Source: Buxus sempervirens
Lineage: Eukaryota; Streptophyta; Magnoliopsida; Buxales; Buxaceae
Length of the DNA: 64,000 nt
NCBI GenBank assembly: GCA_947561395.2
Contig: OX387187.1
Location: forward strand, 32,097,829-32,161,828
Reading direction: 5' to 3'
Below, in pieces: positions 44,885-56,739 of this stretch. The notes below the pieces were generated by a model. It was given only the letters and a program-made list of their open reading frames with translations, made no database searches and was not told where the DNA came from. The first letter of the stretch is position 1. Each line of letters opens with the position of its first letter. Made by a program: the position numbers and the translations under genes.

Positions 44885-46750
44885 ACCCCCTTTTCATGAT
44901 GTTCCAATTGATATTCAATTTCTTTTGGAACGTCTTCTTCTTCGACCTCGGTCTCTTCTTCGATCCCCATGAGGTCAAAGTCGAGCTCCAGGTCGAAGTC
45001 ATACTCAACCCGGTCTAATTCGGTTTGCTTATATGGTTTATAAGTGGTTTGGACCTTTTTGAAAAACTTAAATTTTCTAGAAAAAGTAGAAAAATCTTTT
45101 TTGTTTTTTTGTGAGCCTTCTAAACATAATTCCCCTTAAGACAAAGGCTCATTAGGACCTTCAGGGAAATGGCATTCCACTATTGGAGTTTTTTTTTGGA
45201 AGCCGCGTCAGTCTGCCAAACAAACGCTGCTTCAAAGGTAATGGGAGTTTCCTCCCAATTGTTCAATACAAGATTTTTGGGAGCAGGGGAAATTGTGCAA
45301 GTTTGCTCCTCAAGCCCAGAATCCGATGCCATCATCACCGGGTGGGTACTGCCCTTTTCCGCTACGGGGCCCAGTCTAGATATGACCTCATCTGGAATCT
45401 TCACCACTGCCCAATCGATGAACGGCAGGTCCACATCAGCTTATGTCTTTTCGCCTTCAGTCATGGCGAAGAAAGCCCCAATATCTTCAGAGAAGTCTGT
45501 CTGCTGCTTGGGCCGTGGCCCAGGCCCGCCCACTATTTCCGGTATAGGAGATGGGTTGTAGGGCTGGAACAGAAGGCTTTTGAAATGGGTTGGTGTTGCG
45601 GTATGGAGGTTTGGATTGGTCCATAGAAGGAGATAGTTGGATTATATATGAGGGTTTAGGAAAATTTTCCCTTAAGTGAGGGAATTTTCCTTTACTTCTT
45701 TTCTCTCCTTCTTCATGCTTCATTCTTCTCCAGCCTTTGGGTTTAAACCCAAACCCTACTTTAGGGATCAGCTTCTTGGCTCTGATTGGCTCCACCATTC
45801 CCTACAAATTTATTCCTAGGCCTTTTCCCAGGTGAAAGTGGTATTTCTCCATCACTTTCCTCACCATCTTCTCTGCAGTAGTTTGTTTTCTTTCTCCTTT
45901 CTCACACCCCCAGGTATGAATTTGACCGTCTCAAACTGAAACGAGTGGAACGCAATCTTGTCAACAGTCAAATCCACATTTATTAATGGTACATCAGGTG
46001 ACACAATGGGAGACACCAAGTTCTTAGCTAGGACTGTTATCACCCTTTGCCCTCTTATGTATTTCACCCTTTGGTGGAGTGTGAATGGTATTGTCCTAGC
46101 CGAGTGTATCCACGGCCTTCCTAGGAGCAGATTGAAGGCTGCTGGAATATCCATCACTTCAAATGTGATGTTGAAAATATTCGGTTCAATTGTGACCGGA
46201 AATTCAATCTCCCCTAGGGAGTGTGTCTTAGAGCTGTCAAAAGCCCTCACTATCCTTCCATTCTACTTGATCTTTGACTGATCCAGACCAAGCTTGACAA
46301 AAGTGATTAACGGACAGACGTTTAACGCCAACCCGTTGTCAATTGATACCCGTGCGATCATACTGCCCTTACAAAGCACTGTGATGTGCAAAGGGTCAAC
46401 ATGATAACACCCACTTGGGCTTATCTCACCTTCGGACACGTTTAGTGACAAGATTTGACCAAACATTTTGCCTAGTTGGTCTGGATCGATGGTCTAGGAT
46501 ACATGTGCACTCTGTAGCATCCTTAACAATGCGTCCCTGTGCTTTTCAGAATTTAGCAAAAGGCCCAGAATTGAAATCTGGGCCGGAACCTTGTTTAGCT
46601 GATCCACAAGATTGAATTCACTTTTTTTATAATTTTTATGGGGCCTGATGCCTCATTTTCTGCACTCTGGGGGGTGTCTTCTCCCACTTTTGTTTTTCCT
46701 TTTAATTTTCTTTTTTCTTCTGTTTCTTTTCTTTCTCTCTCCACCTCTGT
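44885..46750 (-). pseudogene. pol: pol, 5' part: pre-protease, aspartic protease and acidic linker, decayed
   Basis: Minus strand, upstream half of the pol interrupted at 44884/30543. A pre-protease stretch leads to a retropepsin-like domain: the active-site box is IDNGLALNV (near 46350), where the usual residue after Asp is Ser or Thr and the following one Gly. The flap and C-terminal part follow, including FNLLLGRPWIHSA (near 46110). A basic stretch (GFGFKPKGWRR, about 45750) and an Asp/Glu-rich linker run to the insertion point. In-frame stops (46263-46265 and near 45861) and frame changes near 45480 show decay. The frame and the target duplication join cleanly to the RT half at 30543. Confidence 0.82.
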
Positions 46751-48882
46751 CTATTTTTCTTTCTCTACTCCTTCCGCACATTTTCCTGACCTCGTCATGA
46801 GGTTCACCTCCTCCTGGTTCTGGTTCCTGACTACTGGAACCGTAGCCGTGACCCCCTCGCTGTAATTCCATGGTACAGCTGCCTCAGAATAGGCTAGTTT
46901 AGGGACATTGACCACCAGTTGCTGGAGTTTGGACCGGGATGTATGGGCCGGTCTAGGGACACTGTAGGAAGCAGGAATGTTTACAACCATGGGTTGGAGT
47001 TTGGACCCAGATGTGGCTGATGGAACTGAAGAGGTGATGGATGCAGTGGTAGGGTCCAGGTTGATGACCAAGGGAGATTTTGGTGGCTTGGCTGGAGAGC
47101 AGGTGGGTGGACTGCAATTGAAGACCAAGGGAGGCCTTGCAATGTTTATTTGGGCCATAAGAGAGGAGACCCGGTTCAGAGAGGAGCTAATGTCCTCAGC
47201 AGTATGATCATTTTTCTGGGAGACCATATTGACCTCCTTTTCTTCTTTCTCTTGGAAGAAATAGACCTTGATCGAGGTCCCCACGGGAGCTATAAGTTGA
47301 GATGGGTCAAAGGCCATTCTCATGGTGGATATGGCAGTGATGGAGTTGGATGGGCTCGCCCCATTGTGGTAAGGCAGAGGGTTTTGCCCGATATCATTTC
47401 CCGACGGGGCGGGCGCAGCAGTATTAAAAACCAGAGCCTTCTGATCCAATAGATCCTGAACCGCATGTTTCAGCATCCAGAAAGTGTCAGTAGAGTGCCC
47501 TGGTGCACCCATGTGATAATCACAAGTGACCGCTGGATCAAAATTCCTCCCCTTCGAGGCATTTGGGTTGGGTTCCTTCAGGGTCACATACTCCCCTTTC
47601 AGCAGTGTCGATAACAGTTGGGATAGAGACACGGGAAGGGGAGTAAAAACTCTGCTCCTCCTTGCTGCCATTCAGGCATCCTTCTCTTCCTTGGTACAGG
47701 CCCTCCTCTGATTTGCAGGTATGGAAGGGGAGAAATTGACATTGAGTGGGGTCTGGTACAACTGCTGGGCCGGCTGGGCCTATTGTGTTTGTTGAGGTGC
47801 TGATATGTTGACATGGAGTGGTTTCTTGGATGGAGGAGCTTGTACCAGGTTCACTTCCCCTTCTTTCCTGGCTCCGTTCTTCTTGAACCCAGTTCCCTTC
47901 TTCTGTGCTAGGGAAGCGGAGGAATCAGATTGCCCCGTCAAAGTATAGTAGTCTATAAGCCTTCCTGACCTGACCCCTTCCTCGATCCGATTCGCCACCT
48001 GTACCAGGGCTGCAAAATTGGTGGTGATCTACCCCACCAGATGGTTGTAGAAGGGCTGCTCCAGTGTGTCCACAAACGTTGAGATCATCTCGGGTTCCAG
48101 CATGGGCGGCCTGACCTGGGAGGCAGCCTCTCTCCACCTCTTAGCATACTGCCTTACAGGCTCCTCTTTTCCTTTGCTCATTCTCATCATGTCGTACCGG
48201 TCTGGCACGATCTCCAAGTTAAATTTGTACTAGTCTAAGAAGGCGTCGGCTAGGTCCTTCCACCTTCTGATCCTTCCGTGGTCCACCGTGGCAAACCACC
48301 TCAAGGCTGACCCTGTCAAACTCCTCTGAAAGAGTTGGATCAGTATGCCGTCATCCCGGCCAAACTGACACAAAGCCCCACAGTACAGTTTCAAGTGACT
48401 CATTGGGCAACCCGTGCCATCGTATTTATCAAAATCCGGGCACTTAAACTTGGCCGGTAAGCATACATCCGGGTACATGCACAAGTTGTCGAAGGTGGTG
48501 CCTCCGTAGCTGTTTCCCCCCTTTACTTCCTTCAGTTCTTCCTGGATCCTCTCTATCCTGTGTAGCATTTTTCTTTCCATCTCCTCCCTAGCTTTTCCTT
48601 CTCCATTTCTTTCTCAGACTCCACAATGTTTTCCCTGATCAGGATAGGTTCAGGGACTGGCTCAGAGATGGGTTCAGGCATAGGTTGAGTAGGTAGTGGA
48701 ATGTAGGTTTAAGGTGGCGGTGCTTGATGGGAGGTTGAGGCTTGGTTTTGGGCCTGGGCCTGTTGGGCCTGAGCCGCCAGTAAGTCTCCTAGCATCTTGG
48801 CCATACCAGCCACTTGCTCTTGCAGCTGAGCAAAGTCCTGAGCAGGTACGGAGGCTTGAGCTTGATTCTCTTCAGTATTCAT
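46751..48882 (-). pseudogene. gag: gag of the minus-strand element, decayed
   Basis: Start codon at 48880-48882 (MNTEENQAQASV), aligned with the intact gag at 37113. The gag domain is recognisable (48580-48030), as is a CDYHMGAPGHSTDTF finger in which the last Cys of the finger is replaced by Phe (near 47500). Stops interrupt the frame near 48707, 48231, 48026, 47780 and 47670, and a one-base deletion near 48595 shifts it. Several stops fit a CAG to TAG or CAA to TAA change when set against the intact gag. The C-terminal third (from about 47200) has no counterpart in the gag-only element. Confidence 0.85.
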
Positions 48883-49082
48883 TGCTCGGGCTTTGGATCT
48901 GGTCACGGGAGCAATGATGGCAAGTAAGTGTACTTGGGGAAGGAAAAGCAAAGAAACATGTCAGCTTCCATTTAACTTGAGTAACACCCCTATAAATGTA
49001 GACAAGTAGGTTAGGTGAACACAAGTCCGGATCCATTTGTCTTCATTTTTTTTATTTGTTATTATTTTTTTTCATTATTTTG

Positions 49083-50395
49083 CTTGGAATATTCTAGGTC
49101 TTCCAAGCATCCCAAAAATTTTGGATTTGATTGGTTCTCGTGACCACACAAAGGTTTTTGGAATATTCTAGGGCTTCCAAATGTCCCACAAATTTTGATT
49201 TTGATTGATTCTTGTGACCAAAAAAAGGTTTTTTGGAATATTCTGGGGCTTCCAAATGTCCCAAAAATTTTGATTTTGATTGATTCTTGTGACCAAACAA
49301 AGGTTTTTTTTTGGAACATTCTAGGCTTCCAAATGTCCCATAAAATTTTGTTTTGAATGGTTCTCGTGACGAAACAGAGGTTTTTTGGAATATTCTAGGG
49401 CTTCTAAATGTCCCATAATTTTTTTGGTTTTGATTGATTCTTGTGACCAAACAAAGGTTTCTTGGAATATTCTGGGGCTTCCAAATGTCCCACAAATTTT
49501 TTGATTTTGATTGGTTCTTGTGACCAAACAGAGGTTTTTTGGGAATATTCTGGGACTTCCAAATGTCCCATTAATTTTTGATTTGAATGGTTCTCGTGAC
49601 CAAACAGAGGGTTTTTGGAATATTCTGGGGCTTCCAAATGTCCCATAAATTTTTTTGATTTTGATTGGTTCTCGTGACCAAATAAAGGTTTCTTGGAATA
49701 TTCTAGGGCTTCCAAGTGTCCCTCAAATTTTTGATTTGAATGGTTCTTGTGACCAAACAAAGGTTTCTTGGAATATTCTGGGGCTTCCAAATGTCCCATA
49801 AATTTTTGATTTGAATGGTTCTCGTGACCAAACAGAGGTTTTTTGGAATATTCTAGGGTTTCCAAATGTCTCATAAATTTTTTTTGATTTTGATTGGTTA
49901 TCGTGACCAAACAAAGGTTTCTTGGAATATTCTGGGGCTTCCAAGTGTCCCTCAAAATTTTGATTTGAATGGTTCTCATGACCAAACAGAGGTTTTTTTG
50001 GAATATTCTGGGGGTTCCAAATGTCCCATAAATTTTTTTGATTTTGATTGGTTCTCGTGACCAAACAAAGGTTTCTTGGAATATTCTGGGGCTTCCAAAT
50101 GTCCCATAAATTTTTGATTTGAATGATTCTCGTGACCAAACAGAGGTTTTTTGGAATATTCTGAGGCTTCCAAATGTCCCATAATTTTTTTTTTTGATTT
50201 TGATTGGTTCTCGTGACCAAACAAGTTTCTTGGAATATTCTGGGGCTTCCAAGTGTCCCTCAAAATTTTGATTTGAATGGTTCTTGTGACCAAACAAAGG
50301 TTTCTTGGAATATTCTGGGGCTTCCAAGTGTCCCTCAAATTTTTGATTTGATTGGTTCTTGTGACCAAACAAAGGTTTTTTTTTTTGCTGAATTT
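49083..50395 (-). repeat. Leader tandem array of the minus-strand element, about 17 copies of 75-78 bases
   Basis: Each unit contains, on the plus strand, TTGGAATATTCTGGGGCTTC followed by CAAATGTCCCATAAATTTTT and TGATTTGAATGGTTCTCGTG. It is the counterpart of leader repeat A of the other element. Units carry the stem TTTGGAA/TTCCAAA or CTTGGAA/TTCCAAG. Two or three unit types alternate (tails CCATAAA and CCTCAAA), giving a higher-order period. A unit near 75 bases keeps several minus-strand frames open, which creates the long ORF at 49404-50453; I do not regard it as a gene. Confidence 0.85.
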
Positions 50396-50665
50396 TCTCA
50401 CTTTTCAAGTTCAAAAGCTTGATAAAAACATGTTTGAATTGAATTGGTATCAAAAATATGACACCTTGGTTCCTTCTTTGAGTTTCAAAATTAGGTTAAA
50501 TCCTAAAAGAATATTTTTTAGTTTTTGTTTATTTATTTATTTATTTATATTTATTTTTGAAACATTTTTATATTCTCTTTGGGGTGCTTAAGGATTATCC
50601 ACAGTGTTTTAGGCATTTTATTCTAAAAATTTGGGCTGAAAAACCAATTTGAACATTTTCTGCAT

Positions 50666-50807
50666 GTATCCGACATGAAATGTCGGCTAAGGCTATGTCT
50701 TATTGTATCCGATATAAATGATCGGATATATGCATAGGCCTTTGTAACCGATAAAGTGTGTCGAATACGAATAAAACTATGTTTAATCGACCTGAGTTGT
50801 CGGTTAA
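50666..50807 (-). promoter_or_regulatory. Phased palindrome array 7 (leader of minus-strand element)
   Basis: Units start at 50666, 50705, 50744 and 50783 (39-base steps). The last unit is TTAATCGAC-N7-GTCGGTTAA, with both arms shifted away from the standard at positions 1 and 4. Its spacer CTGAGTT is the inverse of AACTCAG, the first spacer of the other leader array, so position and orientation are conserved. Confidence 0.88.
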
Positions 50808-51229
50808 TGTCGAAATGGCCCTTTTTGACTCATTTTTTCACCAGATCATGTTATTTTCATTCCCACTTGATGTTCACCTTGACTTGGGCTTTTAAAAATA
50901 GTCTCCAATTGGACTTAGACACTATACTTGCACAATATGCACATTCATGAGGGTACTTGCCCCTTTGACAATTAGACACCAATTCATGGATCTTGGACAC
51001 TTGGTTGCCTCCTACATGGACTTTGGGCAGGATGACCTTTAAATTGAGTTGGAAACTCATCCTACGGGTTACACCAACCTTAGGCTATAGACATTTTTGG
51101 GAACAATTTCCTCCCAACCATATGGACACCATGGTTTTTAATTTACATGAAGATAATAAAAAGGATACATGGCTTTACCTTGCCACCTTGTGTTACCTTC
51201 AATATGGTATTCATATTATACCTTGGCCT

Positions 51230-51590
51230 GTGAACATGCAAATGGCATTCCCACATTTACACCCCATTCCCCAAACGCAATTATGTACTTTTAGCTAAAA
51301 ACGTGTTTTTCCACCTTCAAGCGTATGGTTTTTGGGTTTTGGCTTAATTGGCAACTTAGAACTGAAGTCTAGTGATGCCCAGAATCGAATCACAGATCCC
51401 ATTGTCATCACATCATTGACTCGAATTCTAAGGTAAATGTTTTCACTTTCGCTTTTCGAAGTATCGACCTCGGTGCGCCAAGCTACACACATTCGGGTTC
51501 AACTTCCTATAGGTAATGGGTAGGCTGTGCAAAGTGTTTATAGTGCTCAAGTGCATTTTGAATTTTGAGGTACATTCACAACGTCCCAGC
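51230..51590 (-). other. Highly conserved leader block (counterpart of 34130-34520)
   Basis: Contains the minus-strand frame 51492-51295 (65 codons, MCVAWRTEVDTSKSESENIY...). It is the best conserved non-gag part between the two elements. See the entry at 34236-34517 for interpretation. Confidence 0.6.
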
Positions 51591-51769
51591 CCCTTGCCAC
51601 TCTTTTCGTAGCCATGCATACAATTTCAAGCCAAGGTATATACAATCATCATATTGGAAGCAAAATACAAGCCAACAAGATAGTAAACACCCAAACATGC
51701 TCATGACCATCATATACCGAAAAGTGACACCCAAAACATGTTATTGTACAAACAACGATTGAAACATAG

Positions 51770-52450
51770 AAAGCATGCTTGAAACCCCCAAAGACATTAC
51801 CTAAATTTCCAGATTTTCATGCTTTTTCTCATGCTCAAAGTGCATTATTTCTACCCAAATTGAAGCCTAAAAAAAATACAGCAACTAGGTATTTTGTACA
51901 AGAAGTATTTATCTGGGGAAATATGCTTGTAACCCCTCCAAAACTCTACCAAATTCTGGGTTTTATGGTCTCATCTTCATGCTCAAAGTGCATTGTTTAT
52001 ACTCCAAATTGATGCCTAAAAATTCAGCAACTAACAATATGGTCCAAGAAGTGTTTTGATTAGGTAAAACATGCTTGACAATTCCCCAAAACTACACCAA
52101 ATTTCCAGGTTTTGTATTCTTCATTTTTATGTTCAAGTGACATTGTTTTATGCCCAAATCAAAGCCTAAAAATACAGCACCTAAATGTATTGCACAAGAG
52201 GTGTTTTGTTTGAGGAAAACATGCTTGAAAGCCCCCAAAAATGGCTACTGAATTTACAGATTTTTTTGCTTATTGTTTTCATGCTCAAATCATGTCATCC
52301 TATACCCCAAATGAAAGGCATGCCATAAAAAAACATTTAAGCTCACGAAAGCATTGTTCGAATCATGCTTGAATACCCCAAAATTTACACAAAATTTCCA
52401 GATTTCAGAAAATTTTTTTTTTGTTCAACTCATGTCATAACAACTTAAAT
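51770..52450 (-). repeat. Leader tandem repeats, about 147 bases, five copies
   Basis: The phrase ATGCTTGAAACCCCC or close variants recurs near 51774, 51923, 52070, 52221 and 52364 (steps 149, 147, 151, 143). Each is followed by a TTTCCAGATTTT-like phrase and CATGCTCAAAGTGCATT-like words. Counterpart of 33600-33970. Confidence 0.7.
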
Positions 52451-52686
52451 TAGAGCATGTTATCACAAAACACATCCAAATCATGTTTCTAGATAGGCTT
52501 CTTCTAAACACATTTCTAGCCAACATCAATCAACACATACATGCTTTTATCTATGTAAATTTTAAAGCATCCCAATCAGATTTAAAATACAACAATATGC
52601 ACAAATAAAATAGTCAAAATAGCAAGCATTCAAAAATAAATAAAAAGCATGAACAAAATACACCTATCATGGCTTAAATCCACAGA

Positions 52687-52704
52687 TCCCTAGCAGAGTC
52701 GCCA
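52687..52704 (-). promoter_or_regulatory. Primer-binding site of the minus-strand element
   Basis: Minus-strand TGGCGACTCTGCTAGGGA, two bases from the 5' LTR. It differs by one or two bases from the site at 33333-33350. Confidence 0.8.
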
Positions 52705-55700
52705 GTTGTGAGACATGGAAAAAATCACCGGAAATGATTCCCCTCCGTCAACACATGGGCTCAACGTAAAATGTGGGAAAGTCGCCACCATTCAGATTTT
52801 TGGGGTGTGAATGGACACCAAAAGATTCAAAATAAGCAAAAAGAGCTAAAAAGGAAAATACTAGAGTAAAAATAACTCTACTTGAAAATCAAATCCAGAG
52901 ATGGGTAAGGGGATTAGATTATGAACGGGGGAAGGTGTTAGGCACCCCCATTCACCCACACAAGGTGGTTGCCAAGTGTTGTTCATGCTAAAAATTAAGA
53001 AAGCTGGCTAAAATCATAAAAAAACCTTGAAAAAGGATAAAACAAATGTATGATATCTTCACATAAAAATCCAAATGAATTCCAGATCCTCTTTTATGTC
53101 AATATCACTTCTGGAATATCGCCAATAGATGGAAATCAAAGCAAAAGTTGCACAAAACATAGTTGAGTGAAATCCGGAAAATTCGGTAAAAGCAAGAACC
53201 ATTTTTCTTGAAATCATTAAAATCTAATTTAAATTGAATCAAACCAAATTCATTTGAAAGATTATGATAGATAGAAGGCTCATGTAAATTTTCAATCGAT
53301 TCCAGTTAAAATCCTAGGAGTTATTCTCCTTTGAAATCTGCTGCTGGAGATACTTAAAAGTGACAAGTGGGCAAGTTTGGAAAATCATTTAAAAACATCT
53401 GCTCCATATAAATCCATGAAATTTGGTGTGAATGAAGTATGTATGGCCATATTTTAGATGAAACTAGCCTCATACAAAATTCATTCGGATGTACCTTGGG
53501 TGACTTCCCGAACAGGCCTCAAGGATCATATATTAACGCAGAAAAATGCTGTTGAGCAGTTCTGAGTAAATCTGTTACCTATGACACAAATGGAGTCAAA
53601 TAAATTATGAAACTAACTGAATTTGAAACTAAACTTCCAAAGGAAAACACAGAAATAAGAATCACTCGAATCGGACTTAAACGAACACATGGCGCTCAAT
53701 CGAAGTGACAGGTTCCGTATTCAGACCTGAACTGACCTATCAACTTCGACAGAGAGGTGTCAAAAATCCACTTGATAGAAATTAATGAAATTTTACAGGC
53801 ATAAACTAGACAGCCTCACCTTTCCCATGGCTCTAGAATCACTCCAAACTTCATCCTGACGATGAAGTTATGAGTGCCCAAAGTTGGGGTACAGATGCTG
53901 TCCCGTTTTACCACTTTTGAGTAAAATCAATTTAAAACAGTGACCAAGTGTGTGTGTGTCCTATGCAAGATGAATCAAAATCATTTGAAAAAGTGTTGAA
54001 GAACCTCTAGGAAAAATAGGGCACAAGCCTGGCTCATAATTCTTTCCGATTGGAGAGAATATGCAAAAAAGACCCAATATTGAGCAAAAGTGCCCAAAAA
54101 CCGAGAGGTTGGACCTAGAGGCCTTTAATACTCAACAAAACTTGCTTGAAATAAATTTGAAAATCAATAAGAAATATCCCAGAATTGTTTGGGGCTATTT
54201 ATTTTAGATCTATCACAATGACGGCAATAGATCCAAAATATGAGCCAAATCCAACAAAACAAGAGCAATGTGTACATGTGTAAAAATCCATTCAAGAATA
54301 ATATAACAACATATAGCATGCATTCATATCACTCAAATGGGGTTCTAAAACAACCTAGGGTTCCGTTCCATTATCGTTTCCCTTAGTTCTCTCTCCCCGT
54401 TTAACGGTTCTTCGAGATAATCTTGGGGTACTTTGAATATGAAATGGTTTTTGTGAGACATGGGAAAAAAATCACCCGGAGATGATCATCCCTCCGTCAA
54501 CACGCGGGACTCGACGTAAAGAGTGGGAGTCGCCACCATCCATTTGTTTAGGGTGTGAATGGACACCAAAAGAATTAAAAACAAACAAAAAGAGATAAAA
54601 AATGCTAAAAGGCAAATTCTAGAGTAAAAATAACCCTACTTGAAAATCAAATCCAGAGATGGGTAAGGGGATTAGATTATGAACGGGGGAAGGTATTAGG
54701 CACCCTCACTCACCCACACAAGGTGGTTGCCAAGTGTTTATTCATGCTAAAAGAAAATAGAAAGCTTGCTAAAAAATCATGAAAACCTTGAAAAAGGACA
54801 AATATATGATATCTTCACATGAAAATCCAAATGAATTCCAGATCTTCTTTTATGTTAATATCACCTCTGGAATATCACAAAAAGATGGAAATCAAAGTAA
54901 AGATTGCACAAAACCAAGTTGAATCAAATCCGGGAAGTTTGGTAAAAGTAAAGCAATTTCTCTTGAAATTAATCAAATCCAATTTTAAATCAAATCAAAC
55001 CAAATCCATTTGAAAGATTAGGGTAAACAACAGTCTCATGCAAAATTTCAATTAATTCTGGTTGAAATTCTAAGAGTTATGGCTCTTTTAGGGTTGCTGC
55101 TGGAGAAAATTAAAAGTAGCAAGTAGGCAACTTTGGAAAATCACCTAGAAAAATCTACTCCATAGAAATCCGTGAAATTTGGTGTCAACGAAGTCTGTAT
55201 GGCCATCTTTTAACAAAAGCTAGCCTCATACAAAAACTCATTCGGATGTGCCTTGGGTGACTTCCCGAACAGGCCCCGAGGATCACAGATTGACCTAGAA
55301 AAGTGCTGTTGAGCAGTTCTGAGTAAATCTGCTTTCCACGACACAATTTAAATCAAAAAAATATGAAACAAATTGGATTTAAAAATAGACTCATAAAGGA
55401 GTGCCCAGAAACAAAAATCACTCAAATCGGATTTAAAACGAACACATGGCGCTCCGTCGAAGTGACAAGGTCTGTATTTAAACCTGAACTGACCAATCAA
55501 CTTCGACAGAGAGGTGTCAAAAATCTGCTTGATAGAAATTCATGATTTTTGGTGGGTATAAACTAGACAGCTTCACCTTTCCCATGGTTCTAGAATCACT
55601 CCAAAATTCATCCGGATGATGAAGTTATGAGTGTCCGAAGTTAGGGTACAGTTGCTGTCAAGTAAACCCTATTTTGAGTAAAACCAATGCAAAAATGTGA

Positions 55701-55991
55701 CAAAGTGTGTGCAATTCGTGCAAGATGAACACAAAACCTTTAAAAATCATTTTTAAACATTCCAGATTTGATTGAGGCCATTTATTTGAGATTTATCACA
55801 ATGAATGTAATAAATCCCCAAATGTGAGCCTATCCCGCCAAAATAGTGCAAAGTATGTGCAAGTGTGAAAATCCATACAAGATCAATACAACAATATAGC
55901 ATGCATACATATTCATCAAAATAAGGTTCTAAAAGAACCTAGGGTTCCGTTCCATTATCGTTTCCCTTTGTTCTGTCTCCCCGTTAAACAC

Positions 55992-56137
55992 GGTTCTTCA
56001 AGATAATCAAGGGTACTTTGAATATGAAACGGTTTGCATTCAATCAAAAGGCTTATACAAGACGGGTTCTTCAAGATAATCAAGGGTACTTTGAATATGA
56101 AACGGTTTGCATTCAATCAAAAGGCTTATACAAGATG
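55992..56137. repeat. 73-base tandem duplication in the solo LTR
   Basis: Two near-identical copies (55992-56064, 56065-56137), each beginning GGTTCTTCAAGATAATCAAG. Private to this copy. Confidence 0.9.
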
Positions 56138-56597
56138 GGTTCTAGTACTAGGGTCAATCCCCAGTCTCGTTTCTCCTAGATCCCGCCTCCACGTTTTACG
56201 GCTAGGGGGAGTCTCGAGATACTTTGAGCCGGGGAAGGATTTCCACACACAAACAAGGCTTTATTCTACAGAAAGGTAGAAGAAGAGATCTAGATCTAGG
56301 AAATTAAATACAGAAAATAAATGAGGGTTGAGGCTTACCTGGGGTTCTGGAAGCAATCCGGCAGCGGTTCCCTTCTTCACTCGGAGCTCTTCGATCTCTA
56401 AATTCTTGGCCATTTGCTTGAGGAGGAGCCTCCTATTTATAGGCAAAGGCTAGGGTTGTTGGTAGACACAACTTAATGTCTAGAACCCCCAACCTTAACC
56501 CTAGGGCTGTTTCCGAGATTTCCCCTCATTTAATGAGGGATATGATGGTAAAAAGTGATTTCTATCGGAAAACCCTAATTTTTAGAGCAAAACTTAT

Positions 56598-56739
56598 GTA
56601 TCCGGCATATCAGGCCGGATACACAAGGGCCTTAAGGTATCCGGCATATAATGCCGGATACACTAAAGCTTTCTTGTATCCGACATTTTCCACCGGATAC
56701 AAAGAAGGGTACTTGTATCCGGCCTGAGTTGCTGGATAC
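56598..56739 (-). promoter_or_regulatory. Phased palindrome array 8 (solo LTR)
   Basis: Units start at 56598, 56637, 56676 and 56715 (39-base steps). Three have the CCGGC form; the third mixes CCGAC on the left with ACCGG on the right. Spacers ATATCAG, ATATAAT, ATTTTCC and CTGAGTT. Confidence 0.92.

Noticed and set aside
27266-49000. Two separate minus-strand elements (a pol piece and a gag piece)
   Set aside because: The target duplication GTTGG and the continuous frame across 44885/30543 show that they are one element split by the gag-only insertion.
49404-50453. 349-codon ORF as a real protein gene
   Set aside because: It follows tandem repeats whose unit is close to 75 bases; several frames are open at once and the position is the untranslated leader. 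Kept only as a low-interest finding.
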